A DNA stretch of 64,000 nucleotides, from the NCBI RefSeq assembly GCF_014647655.1, contig NZ_BMPP01000001.1, forward strand, positions 98,943-162,942. The letters run 5' to 3'. The position numbers were made by a program, and so were the translations under genes. Under the pieces are notes generated by a model. That model was not told where the DNA came from, did not search any database, and saw only the letters and a list, made by a program, of their open reading frames with translations. This DNA comes from Deinococcus malanensis (GTDB taxonomy: Bacteria; Deinococcota; Deinococci; Deinococcales; Deinococcaceae). Position 1 is the stretch's first letter. Every line of letters starts with the position of its first letter. This document shows positions 58,101 through 64,000 of this stretch, piece by piece.

Positions 58101-58876
58101 CTGAAGCGCGCAGCCTGCGGCGTCAGGAAGCCAATTATCTGGCCCGCGCGCAGACCGCCGGAGACCGTGTGGGAATGGGCATCATCGAAAATGCCGATTT
58201 TCCGCACCTATCTCCTGAGGAATACGCTGCCTTCCGCAACCGCATCGATCAGGCTGGACCGACCGAGGTGTGGCCCATCCGGTACGAGCGCTACCAGAAG
58301 AACAAGCTCAACGCGAGGCAGAGTGCGGAGTCCTTTGAAAACTGGCTGCCCAGAGCCCAGCGTGCCCACGCCAACCAGCTGCGCGGCCTGATGCAGGAGA
58401 ACGCGGCCATTGACGCCACCGGGATGGAGAACAACAACTACAACACCACGCGCGATGGAGATTCCAGGAAGCCGGTGGTGTATACCACCAGCGTGGACGG
58501 CGTAGAGGTCGCCGTGCGCCCCGACGCCGTGTCCGACACTGTGTGGGCCGACATCAAGGCGCTGTCCGGGGACGTGGATGTTCAGCATTTCACCCGGCAG
58601 TTGCGTGCCGAATACGAGGGGGCCCTGAGCGAAGGCAAGAAATTTATCGTCGTTCTCTCCAGCGACTCACCTCAGGTCCGCCCCAGCGGAACCCTGGCCC
58701 GTGAGGCGGCGGGTGAGGATCTGATTGTGCTGCGCCGTGACCCTGCTTCTGGTGAGTGGTACAACTGGGAATCGATCGGAAAGGACCGGATGGCCTGGAA
58801 GCCGGTGCCGCTTGAGGACGTGCGCCAGCTGGTGGGCTCGGGCAGCGTGGACCCGCAGACGGCTGGAGGACAATGA
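55160..58876 (+). CDS. Probable polymorphic toxin with nuclease-like C-terminus
   Basis: 1,238 residues, no signal peptide. Residues 1-330 are very basic and Arg/Gln/Ala-rich; 330-650 are long Ala/Gln-rich helices. Residues about 657-860 are a glycine/alanine hydrophobic region with predicted membrane helices ('VKIALMVAVIIVVAVVAGPA'), as in toxin translocation segments. The rest ends in 'DGVEVAVRPDAVSDTVWADI' then 'KAL': Asp1119-Asp1131-x-Lys1133 (approximate) resembles a PD-(D/E)XK nuclease site, followed by 'GKKFIVVLSSDSPQVRPSGT'. A candidate immunity gene overlaps the stop. Delivery route unknown. Nuclease assignment is inference from the motif. Confidence 0.65.
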   Translation: MFDQRRKDGGQGGPARAHAQLPEGATLLPGRPPVVSSQVKRVVPARRPVAGIAQHAQAVKAAQRQAVGPLKALPQAYAQTTLPRVSGRKTAVSGMRIQPVPKPRVLPKSAAALSFPVQPMVSPSRSPARTAFAAPKLNRRKLKAAGVCARKALKAAGQRRKVANVMAGAFLKRNRAQVRLVQRQAQSLSRQIRTNAALAHKRVLAGASRQQGVVRTGVAQQKGRARARAAAASAQLAARHGGAIAALPLATQAAKVRNQQQHTKTVQAARVQVRTQKTEVQAAYEQVRVLYGQAGDQVGQVARERAETQAQAYEANVTGKDDSLLDGPLTDNRWKARAGAARDVGAAYQPGFRENADEEADHLMGPEGGLGKDLKNIDLALQDTEKLLCSQLDASDIRLRARERRARQQAQQAYQSLSAAIRTQLAGTLNSLSAVESAQISVIASQAQAQTAALQGQVGNATAAVHRSAAQIAAQLEASLGAFDRQVRGSQAPDPSQLRAALARTQQGITRSVQRSQLSLRQGLTRVTTGLSQGAAQAEQGFGQTARAAVVQGTQTAGQFDQGAQGIVTQALALFQRLQQEHQQGTSQESQTTGATLEQLGQGLETLYARALKGLPAELRATVPALKGALEQNFAQEDVSIRENAAKAAAQVQPRWKSWVKIALMVAVIIVVAVVAGPAVIAAVGAMAGALGAGAAAGAIGAVVGGALVGAASGVVMQMGNNAVDNIGLADGDRKSLFDGVGKAALIGAAGGALGGAGGLIAGKLGSAGLIGSGLTQKAAGFTISTSFDLGGNVVGDMIGGASLGAALKNLTSPEALMMLAIGTGVGAASTRLPGAAGRVQVRAHKAGSALGTRAGDRVNNVTGNRAGVMPTASDPHLPGNSSEITGFHFGRTQVAHSLTAHPNDVRIHQRHAVEARADTSVPGQLKNRVQRLTGDDVTTVGSRRWELEIEARKHGDMAAWREAEAQRLGKDHPDTKRLSAEARSLRRQEANYLARAQTAGDRVGMGIIENADFPHLSPEEYAAFRNRIDQAGPTEVWPIRYERYQKNKLNARQSAESFENWLPRAQRAHANQLRGLMQENAAIDATGMENNNYNTTRDGDSRKPVVYTTSVDGVEVAVRPDAVSDTVWADIKALSGDVDVQHFTRQLRAEYEGALSEGKKFIVVLSSDSPQVRPSGTLAREAAGEDLIVLRRDPASGEWYNWESIGKDRMAWKPVPLEDVRQLVGSGSVDPQTAGGQ

Positions 58877-59646
58877 TGCACATGGAACAGCTGGGCAGTG
58901 TTGCCATCTCGCTGGAGGAGGCCCGCCACGGCAAGGAAGGCCGGCTGGCGGACCTGGCCGTGTTTGAGCAGCTGCTGGCCCTGCTGCTGGCCCATGACCT
59001 GCCTCCCGAGAAGTTTGACCTGTACGACGACCCGGATTCCGGAAAGCGGAACGTGCCTTTTGACGAGGAGCACTTTATACGGCTTCTGGCAGATTCTGAC
59101 GCGCACGCTCTGCCGGTATTCTTCCGTCGTACGGCACCGGCCTACGAGTTCTCGGTCGGTTCTTTGGTGCGTCCGAGGCTCTCTCCGTTCGCTGTGTTTT
59201 CTGACAGCGGGCCGCGCAGCCTGGAAGACCTGTTTCGCTTTGCGGACGACCTGTGTGCCCTGTTCCAGCCGGTCTACGGCGGGCTGGCCTTCGACTGGCC
59301 AGGGGAGTCCGAGCAGGTGACGGCCTTCAATCAGATGCTGCGAACCCGCACCGTTCACAAGTACGGGTTCGAAAGTGCAGCCGTGCGGAACTATGTCGGA
59401 CCGGAAATCAGGGACCGGTTCGACTTCAGGCAGTTGCAGGACCTGGGCGCCCACGTCGTCGAACTGCCCGGGAATGCAGTTCGGATCGACCTCACTCAGC
59501 GCCCCTGGGACGCATCCTTTGAAGTCCTGTACCGCCAGATGCAGCGGATCAATTCCTCTCTTGCCGCGCAGGGTCTGATGGGCGATTACTCCAGGTCTCT
59601 GTTGAAAAAGCCGGGACCAAACTGGCCTGCCGTGTCTGTGTCGTAG
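58873..59646 (+). CDS. Probable immunity protein for the upstream toxin
   Basis: A 257-residue cytoplasmic-type protein starting at ATG 58873, overlapping the toxin stop by 4 bases, with GGAGG just before. It has an acidic first half ('EKFDLYDDPDSGKRNVPFDE') and no signal peptide or transmembrane helix, as expected for a protein that neutralises a nuclease inside the cell. No immunity family could be named. The call rests on gene order, coupling and charge complementarity with the basic toxin. Confidence 0.55.
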   Translation: MMHMEQLGSVAISLEEARHGKEGRLADLAVFEQLLALLLAHDLPPEKFDLYDDPDSGKRNVPFDEEHFIRLLADSDAHALPVFFRRTAPAYEFSVGSLVRPRLSPFAVFSDSGPRSLEDLFRFADDLCALFQPVYGGLAFDWPGESEQVTAFNQMLRTRTVHKYGFESAAVRNYVGPEIRDRFDFRQLQDLGAHVVELPGNAVRIDLTQRPWDASFEVLYRQMQRINSSLAAQGLMGDYSRSLLKKPGPNWPAVSVS

Positions 59647-59659
59647 CAGGTGCCCAGGC

Positions 59660-59893
59660 TCAGCCTGCCAGCGTGCGGCAGAGGGCTTCCAGCCGGACCC
59701 GCGAACTTACAGGGTTCACCTGCCTCAAACAGAACACCAGGCAAGGACGCGTAGATTGTGGACCGCCGCCAACGAACTGCGCCTGGGCCTCCTGCCTGTC
59801 CGGACAGCCCCGCGCTTTCCAGGCCTGGCTACAGAACGACCGCCAGGGCATCTTTCTGACGGTGGACCACGCTGCCACTGGCGGTGTGATCAA
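59660..59893 (-). CDS. Possible small Cys-containing protein downstream of the desulfurase
   Basis: The frame follows the cysteine desulfurase stop without a gap (TGA then TTG), or starts at an internal ATG ('MPWRSFCSQAWKARGCPDRQ'). It has five Cys residues and ends 'VRLEALCRTLAG'. Tentative: no ribosome site is evident and no family is recognised. Confidence 0.35.
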   Translation of the reverse strand: MITPPVAAWSTVRKMPWRSFCSQAWKARGCPDRQEAQAQFVGGGPQSTRPCLVFCLRQVNPVSSRVRLEALCRTLAG

Positions 59894-61027
59894 TCAGCTC
59901 CGGCTCCACTGCGCGGCCTGGGCCAGCGCAGAAGCGGCTGCGTCCACTTCTGCCTCGGTCGTGGCAGCACCGAAGCTGAAACGCAGCGTGCTGCGGGCGT
60001 CGGCCTCACTCAGGCCGGTGGCCGTGAGGACATGGCTGGCCTGCATGGTGCCGGCCGAGCAGGCACTGCCGGCGCTGGCGCAGATGCCCAGCATGTCCAG
60101 ATTCATCAGCAGGGCTTCGCCGTCGGTGCCCGGCAGCGTCAGGCTGGCCACCTTGGGGCTTCCTTCCAGCGGATGGTTGACGTGCACATCCGGAATATCG
60201 GTCACTGCCTGTACAAAGCGTTCGCGAAGGCGGCTGAGATGCGCAAGGGTTGGCTCGCGCTGCGCTTCGGCATGCGTCAGGGCGACCCCGGCGGAATAGA
60301 CCCCAGCCGTGTTCTGGGTGCCGGGCCGCAGCCCACTTTCCTGTCCGCCTCCGTAAACAAGCGGAGGCAGCACAGTCCCGCGCTGGACATACAGAAAGCC
60401 CACGCCCCGCGGCCCGCCCCACTTGTGGGCACTGAAAGTGGCGAAGGTGACCCCCCAGCCGGGCAAATGGACCGGCAGCACGCCCGGTGCCTGGACCGCG
60501 TCGGTGTGGTACGGCACGCCACGTGCTGCCGCAATGGCTGCCAGAGCCGGCGTGTCCTGAACGGTGCCCAGTTCGTTGTTGGCGTGGTGGATTGACACCA
60601 GAGCGGTGTCATCACGCAGCGCGGCCTCCAGCTGGGCCGCGGCATAACGCCCATGCCGGTCCGGTTCCAGGAAGGTGACGGCCCAGCCCTGCTTTTCCAG
60701 CCAGCGGGCGGGGGCCAGGACCGCGGAATGCTCGGTCAGGGTGGTGATCAGGTGACCTGCCCGGCCGTGGGTCTCGTGCCATGCCAGGGCCGTACCCAGA
60801 AGGACATGGTTGTCTCCCTCGGTGCCGCCGCTGTTGACCGTCAGGGTCCGCGGATCTACCCCCAACACGGCTGCCACGCGGCTCCGGCCTTCTTCCATGG
60901 CCTCGCGGGCGGCCTGTCCGGCGGCATGAACGCTGGCCGGGTTGCCCGGCAGAGCGGCAGCCTGGGCATAGGCCGCCAGGGCCTCGGGGGTCATGGGGTG
61001 CGTGGCAGCGTAATCGAGGTAGATCAT
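59894..61027 (-). CDS. Cysteine desulfurase (NifS/IscS-type)
   Basis: A PLP enzyme of 377 residues that takes sulfur from cysteine for Fe-S clusters or thio-modifications. Motifs: 'MIYLDYAATHPMTPEALAAY', 'VNSGGTEGDNHVL', 'TEHSAVLAP', PLP lysine in 'FSAHKWGGPRGVGFLY', 'LRPGTQNTAG' and the sulfur-accepting Cys in 'SAGSACSAGTMQASHVL'. The short loop around the Cys fits the group I (NifS/IscS) type. Confidence 0.93.
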   Translation of the reverse strand: MIYLDYAATHPMTPEALAAYAQAAALPGNPASVHAAGQAAREAMEEGRSRVAAVLGVDPRTLTVNSGGTEGDNHVLLGTALAWHETHGRAGHLITTLTEHSAVLAPARWLEKQGWAVTFLEPDRHGRYAAAQLEAALRDDTALVSIHHANNELGTVQDTPALAAIAAARGVPYHTDAVQAPGVLPVHLPGWGVTFATFSAHKWGGPRGVGFLYVQRGTVLPPLVYGGGQESGLRPGTQNTAGVYSAGVALTHAEAQREPTLAHLSRLRERFVQAVTDIPDVHVNHPLEGSPKVASLTLPGTDGEALLMNLDMLGICASAGSACSAGTMQASHVLTATGLSEADARSTLRFSFGAATTEAEVDAAASALAQAAQWSRS

Positions 61028-61079
61028 CTTGGAAGAGCGTCAGTGGAACGGCGGCCCAGCACCTGGCCCAATACGTGGT

Positions 61080-62768
61080 TCAGGGGTTGACCGTGGCATA
61101 CTCTGCGCCGTCACGCCGGATCACGAACACCGCACTTCCGCGAACGGTCAGGGCATTGTCGCTGGTGGCTGTGGCGCCGCGCAGCTGCCCGGCCTCGGTG
61201 GGTGCCAGGACCACACGCTCGCCGTCCGCGTCACGCACGACCACCGTGTAGGTTCCGTCCGGCAGATCTTCGGGAAACTGATAATTGAAGCTGACACTGC
61301 TGGTAGGCAACTCGGCGCTGGGTGGGGGCTCGGGAGCTGGGCTGGGACCGGTGACCGGTGGCGTGGCCGGAATCTCCTGCGGAGTGGGAGCTGGAGCCGT
61401 CTCAGGCCCGGTAGGCCCTGTCGCCGGGCTGTCCGTGGGGGCGGCGCTGGGGTCCTCCGGGGCTTCCTCAGGGGCAGTTGGGGTGGGCGGAACATACACC
61501 GGGGGTAACGGCAGGCTACCGGCCGGCTGGGTCGGCGGGCTGTAACGGGCCGTGGCCACCGTGAGGGTCACCGGACTGCCGACCGCCACCCGAACATAGG
61601 GCGAAGGAGTCTGCTCCAGCACGCTGTTTTCCGGCTCGTCACTGGGTTTTTCGCGCACCTGGGTCACGACCAGACCTGCGGCGCGTACATGGTCACGGGC
61701 CTGCTCATAGGTCATGCCCGTCAGGTTGGGAATCCAGGTGTCCTTGCCCTGCACGCCGGTGCTGACCATCACCTGGACCGACTGTCCGGGCTGGGTCTGG
61801 GCGCCGGGCTGCGGGATCTGTGCAATCACATGGCCCACGGCCGTATTGGTTAGCGTGCCATCGACTTTCAGCACCTTCCCCAGGGTAAGTGCGCCGTCTT
61901 TCAGGGCGGCTTTGGCCTGAGCCAGGGTCATTTCTTCAACACGCGGCACCTGAATGGCCGGCGGATTGTTGACAGTCAGGGTAATCAGGCGCCCCACCGG
62001 CAGGGACGTGCCGCCCGCCGGGTCCTGGCGGATGATGGACCCGATGGGCAGGCTGCCGGCCTGACCCTCGGTGTACTGCACGCGGTAACCAGCGCGGACC
62101 AGCTGCTGGGTGGCCTCCTTGGCCTCCTTGCCGGTGACACTGACCACCTCCTGTACTGGTGGATTGAGGTAAATCTGGGCTGCCTGGGCACCCAGGTAGA
62201 CCGCGCCACCCAGGAAAAGCAGACCCGGCACGAACGACAGCCAGGCTCCAGGCTGCCGGCGTGGACGAACGCGCCCGCCACTCAGTGCAGCCAGGGTTGG
62301 CGCGTTAAGCAGAGCAATGTCATCGGGCGTCCGGGTGACCGGGCGCAGATAGGCCACGCGGGGTTCGTGACCCTCCACGACGATATCCGCGTCACTGACA
62401 GCGAAGTTATGTATCGCCAGACGTGCCGCGAGATGGCGCACTGCCTCTACCGTCTCCTCGGGCTTGACCGGCTGGGCCAGGAACTCTTCCAGCGGGGTTC
62501 CAGCGACGGGCTGCCACACGGCGTAGTAGGCCCCGGGCCGGGCCACCACGTCGGTCAGCCCGGCCGGAGCCAAGGCGCGAACGGCCGTGCGGTAGGCGTG
62601 AAAGGCCTGGCGGTCAGCGGGAGTCGTGACATCGAACCACGCGACCCGGCGGGTCACTCCCTCGCCGGCGCGAACTTCCCAGAGGGTGACATGACCGTCC
62701 CGTGCGATCTCGCGCACGATCTCGTATTTCCCATCGATCAGCTTGTGTAGTCCGGCCTGCCCCGTCAT
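61080..62768 (-). CDS. PASTA-domain membrane pseudokinase
   Basis: 562 residues. Residues 1-190 resemble a shrunken Ser/Thr kinase fold ('LIDGKYEIVREIARDGHVTL') but lack the catalytic H-R-D and D-F-G motifs, so it is probably inactive. A transmembrane helix (about 195-215) is followed by three PASTA repeats (about 219-285, 286-355, 356-425), a long Pro/Thr/Ala linker (426-500) and a small C-terminal beta domain. PASTA domains bind cell-wall muropeptides. It may sense wall status and act by protein-protein contact. Lies upstream of the desulfurase on the same strand. Confidence 0.82.
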   Translation of the reverse strand: MTGQAGLHKLIDGKYEIVREIARDGHVTLWEVRAGEGVTRRVAWFDVTTPADRQAFHAYRTAVRALAPAGLTDVVARPGAYYAVWQPVAGTPLEEFLAQPVKPEETVEAVRHLAARLAIHNFAVSDADIVVEGHEPRVAYLRPVTRTPDDIALLNAPTLAALSGGRVRPRRQPGAWLSFVPGLLFLGGAVYLGAQAAQIYLNPPVQEVVSVTGKEAKEATQQLVRAGYRVQYTEGQAGSLPIGSIIRQDPAGGTSLPVGRLITLTVNNPPAIQVPRVEEMTLAQAKAALKDGALTLGKVLKVDGTLTNTAVGHVIAQIPQPGAQTQPGQSVQVMVSTGVQGKDTWIPNLTGMTYEQARDHVRAAGLVVTQVREKPSDEPENSVLEQTPSPYVRVAVGSPVTLTVATARYSPPTQPAGSLPLPPVYVPPTPTAPEEAPEDPSAAPTDSPATGPTGPETAPAPTPQEIPATPPVTGPSPAPEPPPSAELPTSSVSFNYQFPEDLPDGTYTVVVRDADGERVVLAPTEAGQLRGATATSDNALTVRGSAVFVIRRDGAEYATVNP

Positions 62769-62935
62769 GCGTCATTCAGCATAGCGCGGGGGCCGGGGCC
62801 TGGGTGACGGCCTCGGGGATAGGAGCGCGCTCAGGGCTCGGGAGGTCTAGTAACGGTGTATCTATGCCTACCCTGTAGAGCGGTAAGTGACTTCGCTGGC
62901 GCAGTTGTGCACCGGAAGCGGCTCCTGCAGCGTGT

Positions 62936-62941
62936 TAGCCT
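62936..62941 (+). promoter_or_regulatory. -10 box of leaderless histidine phosphatase transcript
   Basis: TAGCCT ends 7 bases before GTG 62949 and no ribosome site is present, the same spacing as at ppgK (44163) and tdk (47681-47686). Confidence 0.5.
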
Positions 62942-62948
62942 TGCCCGC

Positions 62949-63656
62949 GTGAAGCTGCTGCTGATCCGACACGGACAGTCCGTGAATAACCTCTTGGAGC
63001 AGGAAACCGCCAGTCCCTGCTACGAGGGGAGGCAGGCAGATCCACCTCTGACGGAACTGGGTCACGAGCAGGCACGGCGGCTGGCCACCTGGGTCGTCGG
63101 TAACGCACAATGTCAGCGCGTCACGCACCTCTATTCAAGCCTCACCACCCGCGCAGTCCAGACCGCTGCGCCGCTGGCCCAGGCAATGGGACTCAAGGTG
63201 CAGGGGCTCCAGGACGCCTATGAATGTGGAGGGCTGAACACCGGCCCGGAAGGGCAATTTGCGCCCGTTCCCGGCCGCGACCACGCCTCGCTGCTGACGG
63301 ACTGTCCACCTCTGCTGTGGCCGGCGGAACTGCACGGCCAGGGTTGGGACGGCGGCTATGAACCCTGGGATCATGGGCACTTCGCCGCACGCGCAGCCCG
63401 CGTGAAGGCCCAGTTGCGAACAGCTGCGGCTGAGGGAGACGTGCTGGCTCTGGTCACCCATCATGACTTCGCCCAGTTCCTTATCGGCGATCTGCTGGCG
63501 TTGCCTGAGCTGAACGGCGAGGCGCTCACGTTCCGGCTGAAGAATACCGCCACCACTTTTCTTGAGTTGCGTACTACGGCCAGCGGTACGCAGGAGCGTG
63601 TGGTCCACTGGCTCAACTCTGCCCCTCATCTGACTCCGGATCTCATAACGGGCTGA
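62949..63656 (+). CDS. Histidine phosphatase family protein
   Basis: A phosphoglycerate-mutase-like enzyme, 235 residues from GTG 62949. Catalytic 'LLLIRHGQSVNN' starts the protein; 'SSLTTRAVQTAAPLAQAMGL' supplies the phosphate-binding Arg; 'LALVTHHDFAQFLI' has the second His. The substrate is unknown. An upstream in-frame extension is not needed because the RHG motif normally lies within ten residues of the start. Confidence 0.88.
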   Translation: MKLLLIRHGQSVNNLLEQETASPCYEGRQADPPLTELGHEQARRLATWVVGNAQCQRVTHLYSSLTTRAVQTAAPLAQAMGLKVQGLQDAYECGGLNTGPEGQFAPVPGRDHASLLTDCPPLLWPAELHGQGWDGGYEPWDHGHFAARAARVKAQLRTAAAEGDVLALVTHHDFAQFLIGDLLALPELNGEALTFRLKNTATTFLELRTTASGTQERVVHWLNSAPHLTPDLITG

Positions 63657-63713
63657 TACCTGTCTAAGGCCACGCCTCAAAGGCGCTGGTGCCCGAGCCG
63701 ATGGGGGGTGACA

Positions 63714-64000
63714 TCACAAGCCCAGTGTTCTGGCCGCCCAATAGGCCGCGAAACCTCCGAGCAGCCCCATCCCCAGGTGCCGGGTGCGCCACATCAGGGC
63801 GCCGCCCACGACGCAGGCGACCAGCCGCCGGGCCCATTCCGGACTGCCCAGAACGTCCGGCACCACCAGGGCGGCAAACACACTGACCGGTACAAACTGC
63901 AGAAACGCCAGCCAGAAGGGCGGCAGGTGCAGCCGGCCCAGACTCAGGCCCAGCAGGCGCGCCGGGTAGGTTACGGCCCACATCATCAGGATGATCAGCG
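63714..64000 (-). CDS. AzlD-like branched-chain amino acid export subunit (start outside window)
   Basis: A small hydrophobic protein with three to four membrane helices ('MMWAVTYPARLLGLSLGRLH', 'WLAFLQFVPVSVFAALVVPD', 'GFAAYWAARTLGL'). The T-Y-P-x-R-L-L-G-L and L-x-F-V-P-V-x-V-x-A-A-L patterns are those of AzlD, partner of AzlC. The frame stays open through the last base, and a few residues before the visible ATG pair belong to the first helix, so the true start lies beyond the window. Confidence 0.8.
   Translation of the reverse strand, partial: LIILMMWAVTYPARLLGLSLGRLHLPPFWLAFLQFVPVSVFAALVVPDVLGSPEWARRLVACVVGGALMWRTRHLGMGLLGGFAAYWAARTLGL

Noticed and set aside
59673..60299. 208-codon + frame overlapping the desulfurase
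   Set aside because: Antisense to the well-supported cysteine desulfurase; Ala/Ser-rich shadow translation.

Overview
The window looks like a Deinococcus chromosome. It is GC-rich, its housekeeping proteins have a Deinococcus-Thermus flavour (polyphosphate glucokinase, Spo0M-like protein, type IV pilin/ComZ-like cluster, cysteine-free L31), and many genes start at or within a few bases of a TAnnnT-type -10 box, the leaderless pattern known in this genus.

Region 1 (about 1-31,000) is the late half of a siphovirus prophage, almost all on the + strand. The order is terminase large subunit (cut by the window edge), portal, prohead protease/scaffold, decoration protein, major capsid protein, connectors, major tail protein, a tail-assembly-chaperone pair joined by a -1 frameshift, a 2,268-residue tape measure protein with an embedded M23 peptidase, tail-tip and fibre genes, then membrane proteins and an M23 endolysin. 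Three cargo genes ('morons') sit inside the structural operon: a reverse-oriented SUKH (SMI1/KNR4) gene, a secreted META-domain gene, and a DUF2511-like gene. A complete IS630-family element (25,664-26,725, TA target duplication) splits the tail-fibre gene, and a small gene at the right end carries an in-frame TAG. Integrase, repressor and replication genes are not in the window.

Region 2 (about 31,000-40,900) is accessory. It has two almost identical tandem type IV pilin genes, a ComZ-like minor pilin and three further prepilins, then a patchwork of small genes, decayed duplicates and remnants. These include three full copies plus one fragment of an unrecognised ~89-residue family, two decayed copies of a ~70-residue family, an IS3-like transposase tail, a DUF2726-like protein, and a tRNA 3'-end-like sequence with a terminator near 40.45 kb that may be an old attachment site.

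Region 3 (41,000-64,000) is core chromosome: pdxH, a 2-phosphoglycerate kinase, a TetR regulator with a palindromic operator on its start codon, ppgK, a Spo0M-like gene, an amidohydrolase, thymidine kinase, rpmE, an ADP-ribosylglycohydrolase, a DUF4388 gene, a T-box-controlled NUDIX-valS operon, an HD-domain protein, a cysteine desulfurase, a PASTA pseudokinase, a histidine phosphatase and a partial AzlD-like gene. Within it (55,160-59,646) lies a probable polymorphic toxin of 1,238 residues with a putative PD-(D/E)XK nuclease tip, translationally coupled to a likely immunity gene. This pair is the best candidate for a little-described system in the window.
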